64,000 nt of DNA, from assembly GCF_001275135.1 (NCBI RefSeq), contig NZ_LFQU01000010.1, positions 48,283 through 112,282 on the forward strand, written 5' to 3'. The notes beneath the pieces were generated by a model. The model ran no database searches and was not told where the DNA came from. It saw nothing but the letters and a program-made list of their open reading frames with translations. This document shows, piece after piece, positions 44,949 through 54,534 of this stretch. The translations under genes were made by a program, and so were the position numbers. Every line of letters starts with the position of its first letter. Position 1 is the stretch's first letter. The DNA comes from Xylanibacter rarus. Its GTDB lineage: Bacteria > Bacteroidota > Bacteroidia > Bacteroidales > Bacteroidaceae.

Positions 44949-47094
44949 CCTCTTTGCCCTCGCGTTGTGTGCCGACGCATGGGCCTGCATAAGTGAGGCT
45001 CCCACGCACAACAATTACATGTTCAGCGTGTTCAGGCGCGAGAGTATGGACTCGCCGTTCCGCGAAGACATCAATGCCTACTGGAAAAGATATGCCGGCG
45101 ACATGTCTGATACAAGTACGGACTATTACAGGTGGAACCGCGACAAGATTGATGCGGCGGCACGCAGCCGCGGCGATGTGCTGATGCAGCGCTACATGAA
45201 GCTGCTCGACAGCTATCTGCAGGTGTGCGACGAGGTTAGCTACGACTCGTGGGACTATCCCACCAAGGAGCAGCTGACAAAGCGAAAGTCTACCTTGAAC
45301 TCGATACGCAACAGCGCCACGATGGCCATGAAGACCGGACTGCGTGAGCTTAACGCGCTGATGGTGATGCGAGCAAACATGATGCTGGGCTACGACCAGG
45401 CCAACATATCCTTCTGGAACTCAACGGCACAGAACCTGCCGAAGGGAGTATGGCGCGAGGTTGCACGCAACATATATGCCCGCGCGCTGCTCAACACGGG
45501 CAAGCGCATCGAGGCATGCAACATATACGCCGAGCAGGGCGACATGCAGAGCATCAAGTGGAGCATGCGCAACTACCGCAACCTGGCAGGAATACAGAAG
45601 ATATATCTCGACGACCCAAACTCGCCCACGCTGATATATCTTGTTCAGGACTTTGTAAACAACGTGCAGGAGACGCTCGACCAGGCCACAGGCACCGGCA
45701 CGGACGAAGACTGGATTAAGACAATCGACGCCCGCGTGGTGTATAAGGCAGACGCAATGCGCTTCGTAGACTTTGCCAACAACGTGGTGAGAAGCGGCAA
45801 GAACGAGTATCCCTGCCTGTGGAAGTCGGCCATAGGCATGATATATTATCTCTTCGGAATGTCGGAAGAGGCCGTTGCCGAGCTCGACGAGGCCATGGCT
45901 ATGGACGGCACGCCCCGCATGAAGGACAACGCACGCTGCATACGCCTGCTGGCTTCAACGGGCTGCAACATGTTCAGTCCGTCTTATTCGGCATATCTGC
46001 TGAAGGAGATGCAGCGGCTCGACGAGCTTATCAGGGATGAGCGCGGCACGTCGGACATATATCCGAACCATTACACCGACGTAAAGGAGCGCGTGGTCTA
46101 CAATGCACTTGTGCCCAAATGTATGGCCACAGGCCGCGTGAACATGGCTCTGGCTCTGCTCGGAATGATGGAAGAGAATGAGCAGGATTTCTATACGAAG
46201 GGACGCCACTCGCAGCCTGATTATGTGATTGAGGGCGATTATGCGTGGAACTCTGACTATTCGCCGTGGAACGAGTATTTTGCTGTCATGGACACAATCA
46301 GTGCCGACGTCCTGGCCGGTTACCTCAAGTATATCAGCATGGAGCAGTCAGACCCGTTTGAGCAGTATGTCGTTTCGCAAGTATATCCCAACAAAAACTA
46401 TTACAACGACCTCATCGGCACAAGGTATATGGCCGAAGGCCGCTTTGCCGACGCCCTGCCTTATCTCGAGAAAGTGTCGCTCGGCTTCCTGTCGCAGCAG
46501 AACATCAGCTGGTATATGGCCAACCGAAAATACAGTCTTCCGCGCTGGTTCAACCGTCAGTTGCCTAACATGCCCGACACCGACGGCCCCGGAAAGGGTG
46601 AGCCTAAAGAGAATATGAAGTTAAGATATTGCAAGGACATGCTGCAGCTGCAGGCCAATTACGACCTTGCACGCGAGGGAAAGCAGAAGGATATGCGTGC
46701 CTATGAGCTTGCCGTGATGCATTATCAGGCTTCGTGCTACGGCGACTGCTGGTTCCTTACGCATTACGGGCACAGCATTTACGACAGCACCCGCAACGGC
46801 GAATTCGACTTTGCGCGCAAGACCGTTGAGTATCTCAACAAGTGTGTTGTGTCTTCCGACCTCAACATGCGCTACAAGGCGCTCTATGCGCTGGCCTTTG
46901 TCGACAAGGATCCGTGGTTTGATGTCAAGTACGACCGCGACTATAACCCTGTTTACATCCCGCGTCCTGCCTCAAGTCAGTATAAGGCCATGAGCGCGCT
47001 GTATAGCTTTGCAAGGCAGCATCCGCAGTATGTCGACGGTTATACCACGCGCTGCGACATGCTGAAAGCCTTTGCCCGTGTGTCTGGACAGTAG
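44926..47094 (+). CDS. Secreted protein of unknown function with helical repeats
   Basis: The 722-residue product has a signal peptide (MKKFIFVSLFALALCADAWA). A long helical body has tetratricopeptide-like stretches (ARALLNTGKRIEACNIYAEQ, YYLFGMSEEAVAELDEAMAM, RFADALPYLEKV). No catalytic motif is visible. It starts inside the 3' end of the lipoprotein gene (23-base overlap). I recognise no family, though pairs of this kind seem, from memory, to recur in Bacteroidales. It is followed by a third envelope gene 142 bp downstream. Confidence 0.8.
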   Translation: MKKFIFVSLFALALCADAWACISEAPTHNNYMFSVFRRESMDSPFREDINAYWKRYAGDMSDTSTDYYRWNRDKIDAAARSRGDVLMQRYMKLLDSYLQVCDEVSYDSWDYPTKEQLTKRKSTLNSIRNSATMAMKTGLRELNALMVMRANMMLGYDQANISFWNSTAQNLPKGVWREVARNIYARALLNTGKRIEACNIYAEQGDMQSIKWSMRNYRNLAGIQKIYLDDPNSPTLIYLVQDFVNNVQETLDQATGTGTDEDWIKTIDARVVYKADAMRFVDFANNVVRSGKNEYPCLWKSAIGMIYYLFGMSEEAVAELDEAMAMDGTPRMKDNARCIRLLASTGCNMFSPSYSAYLLKEMQRLDELIRDERGTSDIYPNHYTDVKERVVYNALVPKCMATGRVNMALALLGMMEENEQDFYTKGRHSQPDYVIEGDYAWNSDYSPWNEYFAVMDTISADVLAGYLKYISMEQSDPFEQYVVSQVYPNKNYYNDLIGTRYMAEGRFADALPYLEKVSLGFLSQQNISWYMANRKYSLPRWFNRQLPNMPDTDGPGKGEPKENMKLRYCKDMLQLQANYDLAREGKQKDMRAYELAVMHYQASCYGDCWFLTHYGHSIYDSTRNGEFDFARKTVEYLNKCVVSSDLNMRYKALYALAFVDKDPWFDVKYDRDYNPVYIPRPASSQYKAMSALYSFARQHPQYVDGYTTRCDMLKAFARVSGQ

Positions 47095-47236
47095 TGGGCC
47101 TGCGTGCCGTCGACGCCGTTCAGTATGCGGCATAATGTGAAAGTATAGTCAAAGCTGCAAGTTTTTTTATTCGCTGATGCAAGGTTTTGTAAATAAAAAC
47201 GTTTAATATGTAGACAAAATCTTAAATGTTGCGGAT

Positions 47237-48055
47237 ATGAAAACTTGCAGCTTTATTAATTTCTTTTGGCTGATGGCATGTGTGCTTTGCCTCGTGTCGT
47301 GCGATGAGGAGAACGACTTTATCTCAGGACCTACCGCGAGCAGCACTATGATAAGCGGTGTGGCACGCACTGCCGACGGGACGCCACTTGCCGGAGTTAA
47401 GGTGAGTGTGGATTATAATGAGTCGGTGTGGCTCGGTCAGCAGACGACACGCCACAAGGCAGAAGGCATTACCGACAAGGACGGCAACTATCGGCTGTAT
47501 TTTGAGTTGCGTGACGACGAGTTGCAGGACAACGGCAACGATGCGTCGGCGTCGCGCAACTTCTACCTAATTTTCGACCTTTCTTCGCTCTCAGAAGAAA
47601 AATACATCATGCCGAAAGACATAAAGGCCGACAACAAAGATCAGAAGTTGCGCTTCTATTATGATAATCTCCACTTCGAGAGAGGCAAGTTCTACAGCCA
47701 TAACCTTTACGTTCCGCTAAAGCGCTGGATAGATGTAACCGTTGTCAGCGACGGCAAGATAAACGCCAATGACAAGTTTGTCGTGTCTAATCTGATAAAC
47801 TACGGCGGCGACGAGCTGCCCTTCAACTCCTATTATCGCGACGGCCGTGTGCTGATGGACTATCCCATAACGATGACGTCAGACAGGGAACAGACGTTCA
47901 GGGTGCCGTGTGCGCTCAACGACTCAAACATGATTTACATCGGCTGCATGAAGGGTGGAGTCGGCTCTTATGATGCCGTTACGCCGGTTAAGAAAGTCTT
48001 TGTAACCGAAAGCGAGCCGCAGTCGGTAAGGCTTGAAATAGGTGCTGCAGAATGA
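47237..48055 (+). CDS. Lipoprotein with carboxypeptidase-regulatory-like domain
   Basis: The 272-residue product has a lipoprotein signal ending LCLVSC (Cys22). A beta-sandwich of the CarboxypepD_reg type follows (about 38-100: ISGVARTADGTPLAGVKVSV ... DKDGNYRLYFEL). The C-terminal half is beta-rich without known motifs. Such domains are common on Bacteroidetes surface proteins. It lies downstream of the overlapping envelope pair and converges on the LytTR gene. Function is unknown. Confidence 0.75.
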   Translation: MKTCSFINFFWLMACVLCLVSCDEENDFISGPTASSTMISGVARTADGTPLAGVKVSVDYNESVWLGQQTTRHKAEGITDKDGNYRLYFELRDDELQDNGNDASASRNFYLIFDLSSLSEEKYIMPKDIKADNKDQKLRFYYDNLHFERGKFYSHNLYVPLKRWIDVTVVSDGKINANDKFVVSNLINYGGDELPFNSYYRDGRVLMDYPITMTSDREQTFRVPCALNDSNMIYIGCMKGGVGSYDAVTPVKKVFVTESEPQSVRLEIGAAE

Positions 48056-48157
48056 AAACGGCGATTAGGCAGAATTAAATATAAAAGACACTGAAATATA
48101 AGGCGGCTGTTACAGCCGCAGACGCATGTATCTGAAAATCAATCTGTTTTTAGTTTG

Positions 48158-48184
48158 GGTTCCGGCTTTTGGCAAGTCGGAACC
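48158..48184. terminator. Hairpin between convergent lipoprotein and response-regulator genes
   Basis: GGTTCCGGCTT pairs with AAGTCGGAACC (11 bp, one wobble, 5-base loop). It touches the regulator's stop codon. T-runs are weak on both sides. A second perfect hairpin, GCGGCTG-TTA-CAGCCGC, is at 48103-48119. Confidence 0.5.
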
Positions 48185-48912
48185 TAATTGTTTTCATTCG
48201 GCTGTTGTTTATCTGCGTTGCCTGTGTTGTTCATGCAGCAGGCGAAGTTGGCAGAGTATGCCCTCCCGATAGGAATGGTGTGGTTGCCGGCCAGCGTTAT
48301 GTCGTTTTTGGTGAAGCTTATTATTGCCGTCTTGTTTACTATAAACGACTTATGAACTCTTATGAAGGTGCTTTCAGGCAGAATCTCCTCAATGTTTTTC
48401 ATGCTCATCTGCGTCATTACGGGGCGCTCGTGGTTAAGATGAATCTTGATGTAGTTGTTCAGCGCCTCGATGAACGAGATGTCGGCATAGCTTATCTTGA
48501 TGTTCTTATATTCAGACTTCACTATGAAGAAGTCTTCCTCTGCATGGCGCGCCCTTTCCTGCAGGTCCTTTTGCCTTATGGCCTTTGACACCGCAACCTC
48601 GAATCTGTTGAACGAGAACGGCTTGTGAAGAAAGTCGATGGCGTTGAGTTCAAAGCCGTCGAGGGCAAACTGGGCGTATGCCGTGGTGAATATGAACATC
48701 ACGTCCGACGAAATGATACGTGCAAGTTCGAGTCCGTTCATGCCCTTCATCTCTATGTCAATGAACACTATGTCGGGCTTGCTGCGCCTTATCTCTTCGA
48801 GCGCCTTGAGGGGATTGGTGAATGTTTCAACGCTTATGTTGCCCATTCTCCGGGCAAACTCGCTGATTATGTTGAGAGCTATCGGCTCGTCGTCAATGGC
48901 AATACATCTCAT
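48184..48912 (-). CDS. LytTR-family response regulator
   Basis: The 242-residue protein has a receiver domain with acidic Asp7/Asp8, phosphoacceptor Asp52 (VFIDIEMKGMNG) and a switch Lys in FLHKPF. The C-terminal LytTR DNA-binding domain follows (about 140-235, DISFIEALNNYIKIHL ... FIRVHKSFIVNK). LytTR regulators bind two direct repeats spaced about 21 bp. It is encoded 24 bp after its LytS-type kinase on the same strand. A matching direct repeat sits between this operon and the divergent receptor gene, the likely target. Confidence 0.95.
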   Translation of the reverse strand: MRCIAIDDEPIALNIISEFARRMGNISVETFTNPLKALEEIRRSKPDIVFIDIEMKGMNGLELARIISSDVMFIFTTAYAQFALDGFELNAIDFLHKPFSFNRFEVAVSKAIRQKDLQERARHAEEDFFIVKSEYKNIKISYADISFIEALNNYIKIHLNHERPVMTQMSMKNIEEILPESTFIRVHKSFIVNKTAIISFTKNDITLAGNHTIPIGRAYSANFACCMNNTGNADKQQPNENN

Positions 48913-48936
48913 TGTTCCTGTCGTCGTTGTATGTGG

Positions 48937-49959
48937 TTAGTTTATTAAGGTTATGCTCAGCAGCACGGTGTAGAGTCCGTCAGCGTCGTTTATCTCGAGC
49001 TTGTGGCGCTTGGGATAGGCCAGTTCGAGCCGCTTGCGGCAGTTGCTTATGCCTATGCCGGCAGAGTGGCCGCGCCGGTCTGTCGGCTTCTGGTTCTGCG
49101 TAGAGAAGAACAGCGTGCCGTCTTCAATCCTTATGACGATATACACCTGGCGGTCGTCGGTAGACGACAGACCGTATTTTATGGCGTTCTCTACGAAGGT
49201 TATAAGCAGCATGGGCACAATCTGCAGTCCCTGCCGCTTGTTGTCGTTATAGTAAGACAGCTGTATGCTGTCCTTGTTTTCGGTGCGGTATTTCTGTATC
49301 TCGATATACTGTCGTATGTAGTCGATCTCCTCTTCAACGGGTATGGCCTCCTTCGTAGGGTTGGTGTACATGTATTTCATCAGGCAGATAAACTGCATGA
49401 AGGCTGTCTCCACCTGCTGCGACTTCATCACAATCATGCCGTAGAGAGTGTTGAGCGTGTTGAAAAGAAAGTGAGGATTGATCTGTGCCTTGTATAAGGC
49501 AAGTTCCGCTTTCTTCTTCTCCGTCTCGAGGTCGTGGCTGCGCACAATCTGCCTGATAAGTTCGGTGAGCAGGCCCACGGCCGTGCTGAAGGTGATGGTT
49601 GCGACATACAGGAACCACACTGCCTGCTGATGAAGCCTTGCCCTGGCCACAGTCCTTACGCGGCGTGGACGCACCGGCCTGTGCGGAAAGTCCATCTGAT
49701 ACTGCGATATGAGCCATGTAATCAATATTGTGGCAAGAATCAGGATAAGGGCTATAATCACCTTGCGGCGCGTCTGGAAGAACATGGGCACCGTGATATA
49801 GCGGTTGAAGAAATAAACGGCATAGAGCCAGCACGCCAGTATGCAGACAAACGTCAGGTTGTTGGCTATCCATCGCTCTATGGGAAGCAGGAAGCACAAT
49901 GCCGGCAACAGCACGCAGGCAAAGAGAAGGTCGGTTATCAGAGGTATCTTTCTTAGCAT
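48937..49959 (-). CDS. LytS/YehU-type sensor histidine kinase
   Basis: The 340-residue protein has four membrane segments (about 8-26, 34-52, 66-86 and 112-134) with little outside the membrane. The His_kinase block has phosphoacceptor His163 in QINPHFLFNTLN, and a short HATPase region (LLITFVENAIKYGL) follows. It phosphorylates the adjacent LytTR regulator. The signal is probably sensed in or near the membrane. A basic patch (HRPVRPRRVRTVARAR) lies between segments 3 and 4. Its promoter is divergent from the receptor gene at 50144. Confidence 0.93.
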   Translation of the reverse strand: MLRKIPLITDLLFACVLLPALCFLLPIERWIANNLTFVCILACWLYAVYFFNRYITVPMFFQTRRKVIIALILILATILITWLISQYQMDFPHRPVRPRRVRTVARARLHQQAVWFLYVATITFSTAVGLLTELIRQIVRSHDLETEKKKAELALYKAQINPHFLFNTLNTLYGMIVMKSQQVETAFMQFICLMKYMYTNPTKEAIPVEEEIDYIRQYIEIQKYRTENKDSIQLSYYNDNKRQGLQIVPMLLITFVENAIKYGLSSTDDRQVYIVIRIEDGTLFFSTQNQKPTDRRGHSAGIGISNCRKRLELAYPKRHKLEINDADGLYTVLLSITLIN

Positions 49960-49996
49960 AAATTATCGTTATTGCGTTACTAAATCTTTCCCGTTG

Positions 49997-50004
49997 CAAA
50001 GATA
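49997..50004 (-). promoter_or_regulatory. -7 element of the LytS/LytTR operon
   Basis: The minus strand reads TATCTTTG, 37 bp before the kinase ATG. Confidence 0.65.
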
Positions 50005-50040
50005 GTGTAAATATTCTGTAACGTGAAAAATGAGCCATGC

Positions 50041-50074
50041 CGTTTACCCTCACTTATATGTCGTTTACCCTTAC
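50041..50074 (+). promoter_or_regulatory. Probable LytTR operator
   Basis: CGTTTACCCTCAC (50041) recurs as CGTTTACCCTTAC (50062), a direct repeat with an exact 21-bp period. This is the geometry bound by LytTR dimers. It lies between the two divergent promoters and about 15 bp upstream of the -33 of the receptor gene, fitting activation. Confidence 0.65.
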
Positions 50075-50088
50075 ACGGCGAATTTGTG

Positions 50089-50121
50089 TTGCAGAAAACC
50101 CCGTTTTTAACAATATCTTTG
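50089..50121 (+). promoter_or_regulatory. Promoter of the outer-membrane receptor gene
   Basis: TTG (50089-50091), a 22-bp spacer and TATCTTTG (50114-50121) lie 23 bp before the ATG at 50144. Confidence 0.7.
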
Positions 50122-50143
50122 CAACATAAACCGCTAAAATGAT

Positions 50144-52927
50144 ATGAAAATGAACGAGAAAAGAAACCCTGGATTTATAGTCAGACTGCTGATGCTTCTG
50201 ATGATATGCTGCTCGGCGGCGGCCGGTGCAATGGCACAGACCGTTGTCAGCGGAAAGATTACTGACAAGTCGACGTCCGACCCGCTGCCTGGAGCAACGG
50301 TGTCGATAACGCCCAACGACGGCAAAACCCGTCTTGGCGTGTCGGACATGGACGGAAAATACAGAATAGACAATCTTGCGGCAGGACAATACCGCATAAA
50401 GGTGAGCTACATGGGCTACAAGACATATGAGAAGAGCGTCAGCTTGGGCAGCAATGACAACAAGGTGATGAACATAAGTCTGACCGAGGACGCCACCATG
50501 CTCGAAAACCTTTCGGTAGAGGGAAGGGCAACACGTGCGCAGCAGGCAGGCGACACGCTGTCGTATAACGCGTCGGCATTTAAAGTGTTAGACGGAAGCA
50601 CCGCCGAAGAGCTGCTGGCAAAGATGCCCGGCATTGTGGTTGAAGGCGGCGAGGTGCAGGCCCAGGGCGAGAGCGTAAGCAAGGTGATGGTGGACGGCAA
50701 GGAGTTTTTCGACGGCGACGTAAACCTTGCGCTGAAGAATCTTCCGGCCGACATAATAGCCAGCATAGAGGTGTTCGACAAGAAGAGCGACCAGGCCGAG
50801 TTTACCGGATTTGACGACGGAGAGGAGATAAAGACGATAAACATCGTTACAAAGAGCGGCTACAAGGAAGGAGTGTTCGGCAAGGTGTACGGCGGATACG
50901 GCACGGACAACCGCTATAACGCCGGCGGAAACATCAACATATTTGACGAGTCGCAGAGGCTGTCAATACTCGGAATGAGCAACAACGTCAACCAGCAGAA
51001 CTTCTCGCAGGAAGACCTGTCGGGAGTTATGTCGGCGCAAAGCTCAAAGCGCGGGGGCAGGCGCGGCGGAGGCCGACGCGGCAGCACGGACAACTTCATG
51101 GTGGGCTCGCTCGGCGGTGTGACCAAGACCAACGGCATAGGCCTGAACTATGTGAACGAATGGAACGACAAGCTGAAGCTTACGTCGAGCTACTTCTTCA
51201 ACCAGTCGTCTAACGACTATCAGGAGAAACTGCAGCGCGAGTATTTCGAGTCGGCACTGCCGGGCATGTCGTACATGCAGGACAGCGAGTCGGACATGAC
51301 CAACTGGAACCACCGCGTGAACATGAACCTCGAATATAAGATAGACGCCGACAACACCCTGCAGCTGCGCCCTAAGTTCAGCTATCAGAGCAGCAACACG
51401 CTGAGCAGCTATCTGGGCGAAAACCTCCTGTATGGCGAGCAGCAGAGCAGCATAGGCAGCAGCTCGGAGAGCGACGTGAAATCGTACAGCGCCGGACTTA
51501 ACGCCACCTACCGCCACCGCTTCAACAAGCAGGGACGCACGCTGTCGCTGTCGGTGAACGGACAGATAACCGACAAGCGCAGCGACACCTACACCGACTA
51601 TAAGGAAAGCAAGACCGAGGACGGCACGACAACGGCCACGGAATATTCGCAGCGCAAGGACAACGACGAGAAACAGACATCGCTGCGCACCAACCTGATG
51701 TATACGGAGCCGATAGTGGACAACGTGCAGCTGAGCGCCAACTATAAGTTCTCTTACAGCAACAGCGACGCCGACAAGAAGACGTTTGAGAGCGACGGCA
51801 TGACCGACCTGGGTGAACAGCTCATTGACCAGATGTCGAGCGTGTATCAGACCGACTATCTTACGCATGCTGCCGGACTGGGCCTGAGATGGAATCTCGA
51901 CAGATGGCGCTTCACGCTCGGTGCCGACTTCCAGTGGGCTTCGCTCGACGGCGAACAGTCGTATCCAGTTGCCGACAACATATCGCACAACTATTTCTCT
52001 GTGCTGCCGTCGGCCATGATACGCTACTCGCTCAACCGCAACAACTCGTTCATGCTGCGCTACCGCAGCAGTTCTACATCGCCCACGCTGCAGCAGCTGC
52101 AGTCGGTTGTCGACAACACCAATCCGCTGTTCCTCTCTACCGGAAACCCGCTGCTCGACCAGCAGATTAACCATACGCTCAACCTGAGATATACGCTCAC
52201 AACAATGTCGGGACAGACCTTCATAGCCATGCTCGGCGCCACGCTGCGCAACGGATATGTGGCAGACAGCACCTTCGTGGCAACAGAAGACATCACACTG
52301 CCCGGCGGAATAGAGATGGACAAGGGCGCACAGCTTACACGCCCTGTGAACCTCGACGGATACTACAGTCTGCAGGCAATGCTGACATACGGATTTCCGC
52401 TCGACCTGATACGTAGCAACGTCAACCTGAGCCTTGCCGGCAACTATGCCAGCGTGCCGACGATATTCAACGGCGTGAAGAGCAATACGCGCGAACTGAC
52501 GTTTGTGCCCAAGGTGGTGATAGGCAGCAACATCAGCGACAAGCTCGACTTCACGCTGTCGTATTCAGCCTCGATAAACAAGGCCCTCAGTTCTGTTGCC
52601 GACCTGAACACGAGCAACTATGTTACGCACATAGCACAGGCACGCGTGGGCTGGACCTTCTGGGCCGGACTGACTCTGCGCAGCACGCTGACCTATACGG
52701 GCTACAGCGGCCTGAGCGCCGATACGGAAGACTATTTCCTATGGAACGCGTCGCTCGGCAAGAAGTTCCTGAAGAACAATGCAGCCGAGATAAGGCTCGA
52801 CGTGTATGACATACTGGGGCAGAGCCAGTCGTTCAGACAGTCGGTAGGCAGCAACTACTACGACTATCTTACGGCCAACGTGCTGCAGCCCTATGCCATG
52901 GTGAGCTTTGTCTATACGATAAGATAG
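50144..52927 (+). CDS. Outer-membrane receptor with carboxypeptidase-like N-domain (TonB-dependent-receptor type)
   Basis: The 927-residue protein has a signal peptide (after MKMNEKRNPGF, cleavage near GAMAQ). A CarboxypepD_reg-like domain follows (about 34-115, VVSGKITDKSTSDPLPGATV), then a plug-like domain (LAKMPGIVVEGGEVQAQGES) and a large barrel of the OMP_b-brl_3 type ending in YAMVSFVYTIR. A basic Gly/Arg loop (KRGGRRGGGRRGS, about 303-315) is unusual. It has no clear TonB box. It is divergent from LytS/LytTR with a LytTR-type operator between, so it is probably controlled by that pair. A Spy-like periplasmic gene follows after 264 bp of sequence in which I see no gene. Confidence 0.88.
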   Translation: MKMNEKRNPGFIVRLLMLLMICCSAAAGAMAQTVVSGKITDKSTSDPLPGATVSITPNDGKTRLGVSDMDGKYRIDNLAAGQYRIKVSYMGYKTYEKSVSLGSNDNKVMNISLTEDATMLENLSVEGRATRAQQAGDTLSYNASAFKVLDGSTAEELLAKMPGIVVEGGEVQAQGESVSKVMVDGKEFFDGDVNLALKNLPADIIASIEVFDKKSDQAEFTGFDDGEEIKTINIVTKSGYKEGVFGKVYGGYGTDNRYNAGGNINIFDESQRLSILGMSNNVNQQNFSQEDLSGVMSAQSSKRGGRRGGGRRGSTDNFMVGSLGGVTKTNGIGLNYVNEWNDKLKLTSSYFFNQSSNDYQEKLQREYFESALPGMSYMQDSESDMTNWNHRVNMNLEYKIDADNTLQLRPKFSYQSSNTLSSYLGENLLYGEQQSSIGSSSESDVKSYSAGLNATYRHRFNKQGRTLSLSVNGQITDKRSDTYTDYKESKTEDGTTTATEYSQRKDNDEKQTSLRTNLMYTEPIVDNVQLSANYKFSYSNSDADKKTFESDGMTDLGEQLIDQMSSVYQTDYLTHAAGLGLRWNLDRWRFTLGADFQWASLDGEQSYPVADNISHNYFSVLPSAMIRYSLNRNNSFMLRYRSSSTSPTLQQLQSVVDNTNPLFLSTGNPLLDQQINHTLNLRYTLTTMSGQTFIAMLGATLRNGYVADSTFVATEDITLPGGIEMDKGAQLTRPVNLDGYYSLQAMLTYGFPLDLIRSNVNLSLAGNYASVPTIFNGVKSNTRELTFVPKVVIGSNISDKLDFTLSYSASINKALSSVADLNTSNYVTHIAQARVGWTFWAGLTLRSTLTYTGYSGLSADTEDYFLWNASLGKKFLKNNAAEIRLDVYDILGQSQSFRQSVGSNYYDYLTANVLQPYAMVSFVYTIR

Positions 52928-53191
52928 GCCGTCTGAGTCCGCTATGACATCAGCGTATGCCGTCGTAAGAAGACATTAAATTAGGTTTTAGTTGTTTGTA
53001 AATCAATGCCGGGCGGCTGTCGGCCTGCCTTTCCTAAGGCGCAGCATGATGCGGCAGGGCGGGGCAGACTGACATACGGCGGCAGAGAAATGCAGACATA
53101 AGAAGCAAAACCTATAACGCAATATGGCAAAACTCTTACGGCCAAAGGGCTGTTTGAGATTAAATTAAACATCTAAAAATAACGAGAACTC

Positions 53192-53515
53192 ATGAAGAAA
53201 CTATTATTACTGATGGCCCTGACGGCCATGTTCGGCATCAGCGCCGACGCACAGAAAAAGGGCGGGCAGAAGCTTACGCCTGAACAGAGAGTGGAGAAAC
53301 GCATGGAACAGCTCGACAGCAAGCTGAAGCTAAGCGACGAGCAGAAGCAGAACATAAAGTCGCTCTACACCGACTTCTTCAGTCAGGACATAAGCCGCGA
53401 GGAGCGCAGGAGCAAGATGGAGGAGCTTAACACGAAGATAAGCAATCTGCTTGACGACAGCCAGAAAAAGACTTTCAGCGAGATGAACAGCCGGAAGGCC
53501 GGCAGAAAGCGCTAA
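53192..53515 (+). CDS. Spy/CpxP-like small periplasmic protein
   Basis: The 107-residue product has a signal peptide (MKKLLLLMALTAMFGISADA). A highly charged helical body follows, beginning KLTPEQRVEKRMEQLDSKLK and containing LSDEQKQNIKSLY, with a basic tail ending KAGRKR. This resembles the LTxxQ helical proteins Spy and CpxP, which act as chaperones or stress sensors. It follows the receptor gene on the same strand, suggesting a shared envelope-stress role under LytTR control, which is inference. A cruciform-like hairpin (GCCGCCA ... TGGCGGC, 53532-53563) lies just downstream. Confidence 0.75.
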   Translation: MKKLLLLMALTAMFGISADAQKKGGQKLTPEQRVEKRMEQLDSKLKLSDEQKQNIKSLYTDFFSQDISREERRSKMEELNTKISNLLDDSQKKTFSEMNSRKAGRKR

Positions 53516-53883
53516 GCACGCATGCCTTACAGCCGCCATGCTGAGGCATTATGCCGTGGCGGCCTTGACTTCTGATTATTAAGATGCTTGTATATGAATG
53601 TGCCTGACGGGATGGTTTATCGTGTCTTTTTTGTTAATCCCGGTCGGGTACATTCTTTTTCTCGGCCATTTTTATATGTAACAGTTTCGGCGGTTTTGCT
53701 TTCACATTGATTTTGCCTGACGCTCTCATACGGAGATATTTGAAAATTAAAATCATTTGGCCGTAAAAACGTGCCGTTTTTGTGTGCAAGCGCAAGTGTC
53801 AGATGCATAGCGTGTTACATCGTTATGCGTAGATGTGTGCAAAGATTTTTGTCCTGATTGGGACAAAAAAGCTATTATTTCAA

Positions 53884-53993
53884 TGAAAAAACAGGATTGT
53901 TTGAGGTGCAAAAGTGGCCCGGTTTTGAGTAAAAAGTTGTCGGTTAATTTTTCAAAAGCATACCTTTTGCATGTAAATGTAAATATACTTTAC
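53884..53993. repeat. 22-bp-period quasi-palindromic array G
   Basis: Units start at 53884, 53906, 53928, 53950 and 53972. The clearest are 53906 (TGCAAAAGTGGCCCGGTTTTG) and 53950 (TTCAAAAGCATACCTTTTGCA, both counted to 21 or fewer bases). A palindrome TTTTTGTCC ... GGACAAAAA precedes it at about 53847-53869. The 1.02-kb convergent gap 53516-54534 has no supported gene. Confidence 0.75.
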
Positions 53994-54288
53994 CATTGCT
54001 ACCGGTTTTCCGCTTCTGCTTTTTCTATTTCAGCAGAAAATTCTGACATTTTTGTGATGACACATTGCCGCATGAAAGCAGCAGGCAGCTTACATGCTGT
54101 CAGAAGCCGATGCCGTTTGTCGGCTGTGCCTTTCCGGCATTTTATGTGTCCGTGCCGTATGGGCGTAATATATAAAAAAACAAGGATTTGGTTTTATTCT
54201 GCCGTTATTTATGGTATATAGTTATGGGCCGAAGCATTCGGCTGTGGCAGATTCATTAAGCATGTCTGTGTGTATGCAAATAAAAAAG

Positions 54289-54330
54289 AAAAATGCCAAG
54301 CGGTTTATTATCAACCACTTGGCATTTTTT
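54289..54330. terminator. Bidirectional hairpin terminator upstream of the rseP 3' end
   Basis: AAAAATGCCAAG pairs with CTTGGCATTTTT (12 bp, extended inward by GGTT/AACC). T-runs lie on both strands. It could end the leftward rseP operon and anything arriving from the left. Confidence 0.75.
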
Positions 54331-54487
54331 CTTGTTTCGTTATATTCAAGGAGTTTTATTTTAATTCGCGTCAGAATAAAGTTAAGATCATGTGCAGAGC
54401 GCAGGCGAAGTTCTGCGTCAGCTGATTAATATTCAGGAGTGGAAAGATATGTGCAAAGTGGTTTATAATAATCCACAAGGCATATGG

Positions 54488-54524
54488 CTTTAACTCCTTT
54501 AACTCCTCTGACTCCTTTATCTCC
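54488..54524. repeat. 9-bp CTTTAACTCC-type microsatellite after rseP
   Basis: About four copies of a 9-bp motif (CTTTAACTC with variants) lie just beyond the rseP stop, preceded by CATATGG as at 61660. Confidence 0.75.
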
Positions 54525-54534
54525 TAATTTATAA

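Noticed and set aside
53835-54221. 128-residue plus-strand frame
   Set aside because: It crosses array G and AT-rich intergenic DNA; there is no start context or motif.
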